In this document: piece after piece, positions 37,194 through 45,126 of the stretch
Layout: each line of letters starts with the position of its first letter
Position numbering within the stretch: the first letter of the stretch is position 1
From: Chitinophagales bacterium
Lineage (GTDB): Bacteria > Bacteroidota > Bacteroidia > Chitinophagales > Saprospiraceae
DNA: 64,000 nt
Direction: 5' to 3'
Assembly: GCA_022360175.1 (NCBI GenBank)
Contig: JAKSDI010000054.1
Coordinates: 1-64,000 of the forward strand
Made by a program: the position numbers and the translations under genes
Notes under the pieces: model-generated
Database searches by the model: none
Seen by the model: only the letters and a program-made list of their open reading frames with translations
Told to the model about the DNA's origin: nothing

Positions 37194-37799
37194 CTACTCC
37201 TCCTTCTTTTTCAGGATTTCCAATACTTCCAGGTCAAAAACCAAAATGCTATTGGGAGGTACTAAATAACCATCTTCTTCATTTCCCAATCCTTTTTCGC
37301 CATATCCCAAAGCAGAAGGAACAAATAACTGCATTTTTCCTCCCGGCTTGATCAATTGTAAACCTTCGTTCCAGCCAGGCACCATATTGCCGATATAGAA
37401 ATTCATTGGCTTATCCCGCTTATAGGAAGAATCAAAAACTTTACTATCCATATAGTAGCCTTTATAATGCGCACTGACATAATCACCCCACTCTAGTTGC
37501 TCTCCTTCACCTTCCTGAAGAATCCGATAAAACAATCCAGAATTAGTCCGTTCCAGGGGAATTAAATTATCAATAGCATAATTGACGATAGTATTTTGTT
37601 CCTGATCTGCTAAAGTGGCCGCATCTCCTATCAGATAATAAGACAATTGAAGGATGGTCTCATCTTCATTCACTTCTTTATGTTCTGCCTTTTCTGGTTG
37701 TACTTTCTGATCCTTATCAGTTGCTTTATTTTCACTTGAGCAAGAATAGAGGCTTATAAAAAGCGGAAGAAATAGGAATGGTATAATACGTGATCTCAT
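37194..37799 (-). CDS. FKBP-type peptidyl-prolyl isomerase lipoprotein
   Basis: 201 residues with lipoprotein signal peptide and lipobox LYSC at about 17-20, so it is expected in the periplasm, anchored to a membrane. A linker rich in Lys and Glu is followed by a helical N-terminal stretch, then the FKBP domain (about 105-197): DYVSAHYKGYYMDSKVFDSS, VPGWNEGLQLIKPGG, ALGYGEKG and PPNSILVFDLEVLEI, all in family order. It would isomerise Xaa-Pro bonds in folding envelope or T9SS proteins. The gene lies 30 bases downstream of the ACC deaminase-family gene on the same strand. Confidence 0.92.
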   Translation of the reverse strand: MRSRIIPFLFLPLFISLYSCSSENKATDKDQKVQPEKAEHKEVNEDETILQLSYYLIGDAATLADQEQNTIVNYAIDNLIPLERTNSGLFYRILQEGEGEQLEWGDYVSAHYKGYYMDSKVFDSSYKRDKPMNFYIGNMVPGWNEGLQLIKPGGKMQLFVPSALGYGEKGLGNEEDGYLVPPNSILVFDLEVLEILKKKEE

Positions 37800-37829
37800 T
37801 TTATCTATTTGACATAAATTTAGAATCGT

Positions 37830-38789
37830 TCAATTTAACAATTCTCCAAATCGTTCATTGAACCCTTTAATTCCTTGTAGCCCTCCTGAATGTACTATTA
37901 CTACTGTACTCCCTTTCTCAAAGTATCCCTTAGCAATCATATCCAGCACGCCAAAAAGGAGTTTCCCGGTGTAAATGGGTTCCAGTTGTATCTCAGTATC
38001 TGCTTTAAATCGATTAATAAACTGAATCAGTTCCGGTGTAAATTTAGCATAACCTCCGAAATGATAATCCGTATTAATCTGCCAGTTCAAAGACACCTTT
38101 CCTAGATAATCTTTCAAAAAAGCACTCACTTCTTTTCCCAGGAAATTGCCCTTCAAAGCGGGATAACCAATCACTTTAGATTCATGATTATTAGCGCCAG
38201 CTATTATGCCGGATAACGTCCCTCCTGTACCTACAGCACTGCAATAGTAGTCGGGTACTCTACCCAACTGCTGTTCTACTTCTATCGGAATGTTTTCGCA
38301 TCCTTTAATTGCTAAATGATTGGTGCCTCCTTCCGGGATGAGGTAGAAGTTGCCATGCTTTTTTCTCAGCTGTTGCTGAAATACAGATGTATGCTTTTCG
38401 CGATAATCAGAACGATTGATGTAATGAATTTCCATACCATACGCACGTGCAAAGCTTAAAGTCGCATTTAAGGGTAAATGTTCTTCTCCTCTAATACATC
38501 CAATCGTTTGGAAACCAAATACACTCCCCGCAGCAGCTACTGCTGCAATATGATTAGAATAGGCTCCACCAAATGTAAGCAAAGTATCGTGACCTGCTTC
38601 GCGTGCCGCCTGAAGATTGTATTGTAGCTTACGCCATTTATTTCCACAAAGTGCTTGTTCTGGCCCCATTTGCAGGAGATCATCCCGCTTAATCCATAGT
38701 GAAATATCTTCCTTCTCTGGAATAGGATGCTTCAAGCGTTGTAAGGGGCTGGGAGCATGCTGAAAAAGAGTTGTAAGATCAGAAGACAT
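37830..38789 (-). CDS. ACC deaminase / D-cysteine desulfhydrase family PLP enzyme
   Basis: 319 residues, fold-type II PLP enzyme. The PLP-binding Lys51 lies in CGNKWRKLQYNL, followed by FGGAYSNHIAAVAAAG (substrate/PLP loop, about 74-89) and AVGTGGTLSGIIAG (phosphate-binding loop). This layout fits the 1-aminocyclopropane-1-carboxylate deaminase/D-cysteine desulfhydrase group. In bacteria outside plant-associated lineages the desulfhydrase activity (D-cysteine to pyruvate, sulfide and ammonia) is usually more likely, but sequence alone does not decide. It is in a minus-strand run with the FKBP gene 30 bases downstream and the T9SS repeat protein 21 bases upstream. Confidence 0.85.
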   Translation of the reverse strand: MSSDLTTLFQHAPSPLQRLKHPIPEKEDISLWIKRDDLLQMGPEQALCGNKWRKLQYNLQAAREAGHDTLLTFGGAYSNHIAAVAAAGSVFGFQTIGCIRGEEHLPLNATLSFARAYGMEIHYINRSDYREKHTSVFQQQLRKKHGNFYLIPEGGTNHLAIKGCENIPIEVEQQLGRVPDYYCSAVGTGGTLSGIIAGANNHESKVIGYPALKGNFLGKEVSAFLKDYLGKVSLNWQINTDYHFGGYAKFTPELIQFINRFKADTEIQLEPIYTGKLLFGVLDMIAKGYFEKGSTVVIVHSGGLQGIKGFNERFGELLN

Positions 38790-38810
38790 AAAGTTGTTTT
38801 ACACAGAGAT

Positions 38811-40298
38811 TTAGTATACAAATAAGTTACTGATACCTCGTTTGCTTCCAATTTCGATACTAATAGTATATAATCCTTTAGGAAGCTCTTCTACTTGCAA
38901 TTCTTTTTTGTGTTCTCCTTTAGCTATCACTTGCGTCATTATCAATTGTCCCACATTATTGAAAACTTGTAGCTTTCCCTGAGTTAAAGGATCATCGTTT
39001 AAATGGATGGTGGCGATGTTATTAGTAGGATTTGGATAGACATGAAGTGTAAAATCCTGAATGCCTGGATTAAATAAGGATGAAGATACAATATCGTAAT
39101 AGTAAATAAAGCGTAGACTATCCACCCATTCATCATCTACCCAGTCTTGTATAAAATACAATACTAAATTGTTATTATCATCATACTCACTTATGCGTTT
39201 TTGTATACCAACCCATTCACCATTTATCCAATTTCGTGCTTCTCTTGATACTCGATTGTCATCATATTCATATAAAACTTCAAAGTTATTTACCCACTCA
39301 TAAAAGTGCCATTCTTGATGTTTCAGAGTAATTAGATTATCGCCATCATAAATATATATATCTTGAGCTTTATCAATCCATTCATCATTTTCTAAATCTT
39401 GTTCAAGGCCATAAACCAGTATGTTATCGGTATCGTATTCATATATAAATCGGCTAGATAACCTCCAATCTTCATCTAACCAATTATAACTGAATCTCAA
39501 TACATTATTACCATTATCGTCATATTCGTACGAGAAGCGATGGGCATTGTCCCAACCATTGATATCATCTCCAAACTGAGAAATCCTATGGATTAAATTT
39601 CCATTTTGATCATATTCAAATAATCGTTTTGGATGATATTGCCAGGTGATTCCATCGCTTCCTAGATTCATCGAATAGCCTGAAGTGATATTACTGTCGT
39701 TGTCATATTCTGCAAAGATGCGATGGACATCCATCCAAACTCCCATATTCCAAGATTGCTTCACGTTTTGTGTCCTATTGTTATTACTATCGAACTGAGC
39801 AATAAATTGAGTATTATTTATCCATTCATCTAGATTCCAGAATTGATGCAACTCCAGTATCCTGTTGGCATTGCCATCGTATTGATAAATACGTTGAAGG
39901 CTGTCTACCCATTCATTTAGATTCCAGGATTGGTCTAACTCTAGCGTCTTGTTGTTGTTGTCATCATATTCATATATCCTTCGTGAAGAAAGCACCCATT
40001 CATCATCCATCAATATTCTGGTTATCACCTCCGATCGTAGATCATTTTCATTATAGTAATGCTCAACTGAATCTTGAGATTCCCAGGCATCTTCCATCCA
40101 TTTATCTAATCTAGAGGCTCTTAATAAATCATCTCCTACAGAGTTGGGCGAAAAATTGATGCCCCGATTTGTATTATGAATGCCAGAAAGTTGGAGTTCT
40201 TCCTCGGTAGATAAGAGATGTTCATCAATTGGTTGGGAGTAATTTACTAATGGTAATAATAAAAACAGGATTAGAGTTTGTAGCGCAAAAATCTTCAT
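38811..40298 (-). CDS. T9SS-exported protein of YD/W tandem repeats
   Basis: 495 residues. Signal peptide (IFALQTLILFLLLPLVNYSQ), a short linker, then about eleven tandem repeats of roughly 29 residues (about 70-400). Each reads approximately Y-x-YDxNxN, seven variable residues, W-x(4)-W, eight variable residues; examples are YEYDDNNNKTLELDQSWN and SEYDDNNNLVLYFIQDW. The repeats recall RHS YD motifs and CBM-like aromatic faces, but no known domain is certain. A T9SS type A sorting domain closes the protein (VYPNPTNNIATIHLN, LQVEELPKGLYTISI). Predicted: secreted or surface-bound beta-repeat protein that might bind carbohydrate through the Trp/Tyr ladder. The binding role is inference. Confidence 0.82.
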   Translation of the reverse strand: MKIFALQTLILFLLLPLVNYSQPIDEHLLSTEEELQLSGIHNTNRGINFSPNSVGDDLLRASRLDKWMEDAWESQDSVEHYYNENDLRSEVITRILMDDEWVLSSRRIYEYDDNNNKTLELDQSWNLNEWVDSLQRIYQYDGNANRILELHQFWNLDEWINNTQFIAQFDSNNNRTQNVKQSWNMGVWMDVHRIFAEYDNDSNITSGYSMNLGSDGITWQYHPKRLFEYDQNGNLIHRISQFGDDINGWDNAHRFSYEYDDNGNNVLRFSYNWLDEDWRLSSRFIYEYDTDNILVYGLEQDLENDEWIDKAQDIYIYDGDNLITLKHQEWHFYEWVNNFEVLYEYDDNRVSREARNWINGEWVGIQKRISEYDDNNNLVLYFIQDWVDDEWVDSLRFIYYYDIVSSSLFNPGIQDFTLHVYPNPTNNIATIHLNDDPLTQGKLQVFNNVGQLIMTQVIAKGEHKKELQVEELPKGLYTISIEIGSKRGISNLFVY

Positions 40299-40491
40299 TT
40301 CATTGGAGTTTAGTGATTTGGAAATGGATTTATTTCAAGTGTAGTCCTCCTATTAATCATAGACTGGTTTAGAGAAGCTGCTTGAAAGAGAGTCGAATAA
40401 ACCTATAAGTCATTGATTGTCAAAACTTGTAGTGCTGTTCGCAACACACATATAAAATTAACCAAAATTCATTACAAAATGAATTTCTTAA

Positions 40492-40718
40492 GAGCGTGTT
40501 TGGGAATTTGTTCTTTGAGATGATTTTGTCATTAATTGACTTAGATGAGGCCTGAACGAGCGAACTCGTAGAGCAAAAGTCTTGAAGACTTTTGAGCGAG
40601 TGAACCGCTAGCGGATGGGCTGCATCTATTTTAGCCTAAGCTAAATGAGCGTTCTTCTAACAAAATATAAGCCAATTAATGACGAAATAAGTCCGATTAA
40701 TAAATCCCAAACATGCTC
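40492..40718. mobile_element. MITE-like element, long copy
   Basis: 227 bases bounded by imperfect terminal inverted repeats (GAGCGTGTTTGGGAATTTGTT against GAGCATGTTTGGGATTTATT on the other strand) and flanked by TAA on both sides (40489-40491, 40719-40721), as expected for a 3-bp target duplication. It has no coding capacity. A 65-base insert relative to the copy at 49425 carries the odd palindrome CAAAAGTCTTGAAGACTTTTG without an obvious function. Confidence 0.78.
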
Positions 40719-40885
40719 TAATTGATTATACCAACCATAACGTTAATACAAGAAATTTAAAGTGCGTTGATTATCTGACAAGATGCTCTACCAGAAGAAC
40801 TACGAAAGACCTTCCCTTCAGTACGTGCTATTGAGCGAAATAAAATGGAACCTCATCTGGGTACCACACTACCTCTTACTAAAAC

Positions 40886-40930
40886 CTGCCCACTGGACTG
40901 CCCACTGCCCCACTGAACACTGCCTACTGA
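40886..40930 (-). repeat. CAGTGGG / TTCAGT repeat, third locus, inverted
   Basis: On the minus strand the block reads as TTCAGTAGGCAGTGTTCAGT, GGGGCAGTGGGCAG and TCCAGTGGGCAGG: the same units as at 29130 and 36840. It is adjacent to the 3' end of the first MORN-caspase gene. Confidence 0.75.
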
Positions 40931-40943
40931 AATAACCAAAATA

Positions 40944-42899
40944 TTATTTCCTCCTTACAGCAACCGGCATCTTCCGATCATAATCTCCCTGAATGAGTGG
41001 TGACTGGAGATTCCCTGTATAAGAACGTACATTTCGATTTACAAAATTGTATAGTTCCTGTACGCTTACGTATTTATCATTATCAACATCCGCTTCTCCT
41101 TTTAAGCCTCGGATTAGGAAATGGCTGAAGACACCTTGTCTTAAACCACTAGACTCCAGAGATGTCTCATCAGACTTGGAAGACATAATCAAGGCTGTTC
41201 CTGGATTGGCTTGTGCTAATCGATTGTAGTAATCAGACATGGTTTGATTGGGGTTGCCGCCCCGCATTGCCAACAGGCTACCTGAATGACAGGCATCTGC
41301 AATACACAGTTTGTATTTAGCGGGACTGCGTTTCAGTATTGCATTTACTTCCTCATGGAGCAATTTATTGTGATAGCCATCAAAGTCAAAAGGTAAAAAA
41401 GCACCTCTTAATCCGTGTCCGGAAAAATAAAGTAATACCAGGTCATTCGCCCCTGCCTGTCCAAAGATATCAGACATAGTGCGTTTAATATTTCCTAAGG
41501 TTGCCTCCTCATCTACCAATATGCGGATATGATCATCGTCCAATGCACCTCCTTCAGGGCTCTTAAGGAAAGCATACATCCTGTAGGCATCATCATCTGT
41601 ATAGCGCAGTACTGGCATATGGTGATAAGAAGCGACGCCTATCACTACTGCCCATACTTGCAATTTAGGCCCTTCCTCTTGTTGTTGCTTAGTTGGTGGT
41701 GCAGATACTCGCTTTTCTGCTCCCTGAAATACACCGTCTTTCCAAAAACCCGAAACCTCCGTACCATCATTCATAAACAAGGTACCATAACCATTAAATT
41801 TAGCATAAGCCATCGTACCTTCATAACGCTCTCCATTAGCATAAAAAACCGTTCCTTGCCCATGAGGCAGGTTATTACGAAAAGTGCCAATGTATCGATC
41901 TCCTTCTTTGAATATATAAGTTCCTGTGCCATTCTCGCAATTCCCTTCTATACACCCCTTATCAGGCCGGGCCTGAGTCCCCAGATATTCTCCTTCAATC
42001 CAATGACCTTCCAAAGTGGAGCCATCCATTTTATGAAGTACCCCTTCTCCATCAGGAACTCCTTTGCTAAAACGTCCTTTGTGCCGTTCTCCATTAGGAT
42101 AATAAAATGTACCACGTCCATCAGGGCGCCCTAATCGAAATTCTCCTTCATAACGGCTTCCATCAACATATGCCATCGTACCCCGTCCATTATAACAGTT
42201 GCCTGCCAGGCATCCTGCCTGAATCTCAATATTATTATCCTTTTGAGCTTCTCTTTTTGCCTGATAACTGTTGACCAATCTTCCATTTGCATCAACCGCT
42301 TGTCCCTGGTACCAGTTACCTGAGCGTACCGTTCCATCTATATATGTCATTGTGCCTTGCCCATGCGGTTGTCTGTGCTCCCAGTTGCCTTTATACTGAC
42401 TTCCATCAGAATATTGACAAACCCCTGTACCATGAATTTCTCCATTACTAAACTCTCCAGTGTACACCGCCCCGGAAGGAAACACGTATACCCCTCTACC
42501 ATTTTGACAATTGCCCGATATACAGCCTGCAGCGTTTTGATCACTTTCTTCTGTAGTATTGACATTACGGGAAGCCCATTCTTCTGGTTGTGTTGTACCA
42601 ATATACTTTCCCATATCGAACCAGCCTTGTTGTTTTTTACCCGTCCGAAAAGTTTTTGTCCCTTCTCCATGAGGCATACCACCTTTCCAGCTACCCTCAT
42701 AGCGGCTACCATCTTTCCAGTAACAAATACCTATGCCTTCGCTTTTTCCATTCGCGAAAGCACCAACATAACGAGCTCCACTGGCATACTTAAAGGTTCC
42801 CTGTCCATTCTGACAATCACCCTGCACACATTGAGCAGTCACTGAAAATGGAATGACAAGCACTAGAAAAACTAACAGAAGGAGGGTATTCTTTTTCAT
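40944..42899 (-). CDS. Exported MORN-repeat caspase-like protease (long paralog)
   Basis: 651 residues. Signal peptide (MKKNTLLLLVFLVLVIPFSVTAQ), then four MORN blocks (about 24-390), each opened by a C-x-x-G-x-C-x-N-G motif (CVQGDCQNGQG, CISGNCQNGRG, CLAGNCYNGRG, CIEGNCENGTG) and holding two or three MORN units (YEGSWKGGMPHGEG). A Gln/Glu-rich linker leads to a C14 caspase/metacaspase p20-like domain (about 410-651) with His495 (LYFSGHG) and Cys537 (IADACHSG). An EF-hand-like loop follows (ADVDNDKYVSVQELYNF), as in calcium-activated metacaspases. The gene sits downstream of a shorter paralog with a terminator between. Exported caspase function is inferred; the substrate is unknown. Confidence 0.88.
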   Translation of the reverse strand: MKKNTLLLLVFLVLVIPFSVTAQCVQGDCQNGQGTFKYASGARYVGAFANGKSEGIGICYWKDGSRYEGSWKGGMPHGEGTKTFRTGKKQQGWFDMGKYIGTTQPEEWASRNVNTTEESDQNAAGCISGNCQNGRGVYVFPSGAVYTGEFSNGEIHGTGVCQYSDGSQYKGNWEHRQPHGQGTMTYIDGTVRSGNWYQGQAVDANGRLVNSYQAKREAQKDNNIEIQAGCLAGNCYNGRGTMAYVDGSRYEGEFRLGRPDGRGTFYYPNGERHKGRFSKGVPDGEGVLHKMDGSTLEGHWIEGEYLGTQARPDKGCIEGNCENGTGTYIFKEGDRYIGTFRNNLPHGQGTVFYANGERYEGTMAYAKFNGYGTLFMNDGTEVSGFWKDGVFQGAEKRVSAPPTKQQQEEGPKLQVWAVVIGVASYHHMPVLRYTDDDAYRMYAFLKSPEGGALDDDHIRILVDEEATLGNIKRTMSDIFGQAGANDLVLLYFSGHGLRGAFLPFDFDGYHNKLLHEEVNAILKRSPAKYKLCIADACHSGSLLAMRGGNPNQTMSDYYNRLAQANPGTALIMSSKSDETSLESSGLRQGVFSHFLIRGLKGEADVDNDKYVSVQELYNFVNRNVRSYTGNLQSPLIQGDYDRKMPVAVRRK

Positions 42900-42999
42900 G
42901 GCTTTATGGATTGATATAGAAGAGATGAATGATATTCACATATCAGATTCAATTATATATTTACGAAAGAATGATGTAAGATGTTGCATAGAGGCCTGT

Positions 43000-43070
43000 T
43001 AAAAAGTAAAACTCCTGCTTAGAATATCCTCTACGATTCCTCGTAAATAATTGACAACTAAGCAGGAGTT
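43000..43070 (-). terminator. Probable terminator of the short MORN-caspase gene
   Basis: A perfect 13-bp stem (AACTCCTGCTTAG 43010-43022 with CTAAGCAGGAGTT 43058-43070) and a 35-nt loop. On the minus strand it is followed by a T-rich tail (TTACTTTTTAAC) 26 bases beyond the stop codon. The long loop is atypical but the position fits. Confidence 0.6.
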
Positions 43071-43095
43071 CGCAGAGACAGCGCTTGAACTTTTT

Positions 43096-44733
43096 TTATT
43101 TCCTAACTGCCGCTACCGGCATCAAGGGGTCAAATATGCCAGTAAGTGTTGGAGTCTGTATATTTCCTGTATACATCCGTACATGCTGATGTACAAAATC
43201 AAATAACTCCTGAATAGTAACGATTAGATTGCCATCACGATCTGCTTCTCCTTTAAGCCCTCTCACCATAAAATGGCTAAAAATACCTGAACGTAAGCCT
43301 CCATCTTCCAAGGAATATTCCTCGCCTTTTGAGGACATTAATAAAGCCATTCCTCCTTCTGTTTTTTCAAAGGCCTCATAGTATCGTTGTAACACGCTCT
43401 TTACGGGTGTCTTAATGGCTAATAAGCTCCCAGAGTGACAAGCGTCAGCCAATACTAACTTATGCTTTGCCTGGCTATCTTCCAGCATTTTTTTAATATC
43501 AGCATGCTTTAATTGATTGTTGTAACCATCAAAATCTACGGGAAGGAAAGACCCTTGCAAACCATGTCCGGAAAAGTAAAATACAACCACATCATTCTGA
43601 TCTGCTCGAAGAAAAGTAGAACGCATAGCATCCAGTATATTATCATAAGTTGCATCCTCATCAATAAGCAATTTCAGTTGTCGGTCGGGTAATGCTCCTC
43701 CCTCCGGACTTTTCAGGAATGCATATAATTGATAAGCATCATCATCTGTATAGCGCAGGGCTGGCATGTGTTTGTACAGTGCTGCTCCTACAATTACCGC
43801 CCATATCTTCACCTCCTTATCATGCTCTACGGCAATCGGGCTTGGCCCTTCTGCCTCTCCTTGTACAAACAGTTTTTTTGCTGGTTTCCCAAAATCCCAT
43901 ATTGCTCCTACAATGCGTCCGCTATTGTAGTACATAACTCCTCTACCATGAGGAGTATGATTTTTCCAACCTCCTTCATAGCGATTGCCACTAGCATAAT
44001 ATACTGTACCAATACCTTCAGGAGCTCCATAATAAAAATCACCAACATAAAGGGATCCATCACTATAGGTGTACTTGCCTATTCCACGATCACATTCAAC
44101 CACATTACAGTTTCTAAGAGAAGCGGTATCTCCCTGAAAAGCGAATTTGCTCCAGTCAGACATGTATTGCCCATTTGCCCATTCACCTATCACCTTCTCT
44201 CCATCAGGAAAGAGCATTTCTCCCTTACCATGGCGCACATTATTATCCCACTCTCCTTCATAAAGAGAACCATCAGAATAAAACATAGCTCCCTTCCCTT
44301 CGCACATTCCTTCTATAAACTCTCCTTCGTATTTATCACCATTCGCATAGTAGAATATCCCCTTTCCATGCTGTTGTCCATTTGACCATTCACCTTCATA
44401 TCGGTTACCGTTAGCATATGCCATGATGCCTTTCCCTTCAAATTTATTTTCGTGAAATTGTCCGGTAAATTTATTGTTATTTGGAAAATTGAGTATCCCC
44501 AATCCATGGCGATAACCATTCTTCCAATCACCATTATACTCTCTTCCATCAGAAAAGAAAAGACTTCCCTTTCCATCTGGCTTACCTTTTTTGAAGGCTC
44601 CTTCATAGCGAGCACCACTAGGGTATACGCATACTCCTTCGCCACTAATACAATTGCCCATAGTACAGTCAATTTGCCCATTAAGCACTGAAAAAAAAGC
44701 TGTACAAACCAGGACACACATTACTCTTTTCAT
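43096..44733 (-). CDS. Exported MORN-repeat caspase-like protease (short paralog)
   Basis: 545 residues. Signal peptide (MKRVMCVLVCTAFFSVLNGQ), two MORN blocks opened by CTMGNCISGEG and CNVVECDRGIG (the second has drifted), about ten MORN units in all (YEGAFKKGKPDGKG, YEGEWSNGQQHGKG), and a C-terminal caspase-like domain (about 305-545) with His390 (FYFSGHG) and Cys432 (LADACHSG), plus the EF-hand-like DRDGNLIVTIQEL. The catalytic part is clearly homologous to the neighbouring 651-residue protein (shared ALRYTDDDAYxxYAFLKSP), so these are tandem paralogs that differ mainly in MORN number. It is divergent from the HTCS gene across 393 bases. Confidence 0.88.
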   Translation of the reverse strand: MKRVMCVLVCTAFFSVLNGQIDCTMGNCISGEGVCVYPSGARYEGAFKKGKPDGKGSLFFSDGREYNGDWKNGYRHGLGILNFPNNNKFTGQFHENKFEGKGIMAYANGNRYEGEWSNGQQHGKGIFYYANGDKYEGEFIEGMCEGKGAMFYSDGSLYEGEWDNNVRHGKGEMLFPDGEKVIGEWANGQYMSDWSKFAFQGDTASLRNCNVVECDRGIGKYTYSDGSLYVGDFYYGAPEGIGTVYYASGNRYEGGWKNHTPHGRGVMYYNSGRIVGAIWDFGKPAKKLFVQGEAEGPSPIAVEHDKEVKIWAVIVGAALYKHMPALRYTDDDAYQLYAFLKSPEGGALPDRQLKLLIDEDATYDNILDAMRSTFLRADQNDVVVFYFSGHGLQGSFLPVDFDGYNNQLKHADIKKMLEDSQAKHKLVLADACHSGSLLAIKTPVKSVLQRYYEAFEKTEGGMALLMSSKGEEYSLEDGGLRSGIFSHFMVRGLKGEADRDGNLIVTIQELFDFVHQHVRMYTGNIQTPTLTGIFDPLMPVAAVRK

Positions 44734-45126
44734 AGGGAATCAATTAAGCTGCAATTAAAAAATAAATACGACATAAGTGCAATGCAGGGCAACAAGTAGC
44801 CCAGCAGCAGAATAAGTTGCAAGCCATCATTCATTTGCTGAAAATGTCGAATTTCCTTTTTAAAGATCAAAGCTGTTTCACTTGATCTAAATCCATCATG
44901 GGAATGCTCAAATAATGTATGTTTTATAATTCACTTTATTTTTTGCCCTTTATTTAATCAACATTAATAATCAATAAAGAGCAAAGTTTATTGCCTCTCA
45001 AGGCTTGTTTTATAAACATTAAGAATGCATACTGTAATACACCTAACACTGCTTTCTTAATGCTATTCTTTAAGAAGGTTTATCTTTACTCTAACAAATA
45101 ACGACTGAAGACACCCGACCATATAT
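44734..45126. other. Divergent intergenic region, MORN-caspase / HTCS
   Basis: 393 AT-rich bases that must hold both promoters. TATCTTTA at 45081-45088 resembles the -7 box TAnnTTTG (last base differs), 38 bases before the HTCS start; no clear -33 box. No RNA gene was seen. Confidence 0.4.

Larger units (their letters stand above)
40299..40943. other. Intergenic region with MITE and repeat
   Basis: It holds the MITE-like element (40492-40718), the inverted CAGTGGG-type repeat (40886-40930), and between them a possible gene remnant at 40779-40886. The remnant's open frame (starting QDALPEELRKTFPSVRAI) reads like real protein but has a stop immediately upstream and runs into the repeat. No start codon or intact gene was found. 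Confidence 0.45.

Noticed and set aside
41529..42134. 201-codon plus-strand frame opposite the long MORN-caspase gene
   Set aside because: Antisense shadow of the MORN repeats; the minus-strand gene has clear domains and a signal peptide.
43729..44385. 218-codon plus-strand frame opposite the short MORN-caspase gene
   Set aside because: Same repeat-driven antisense shadow; no coherent domain.
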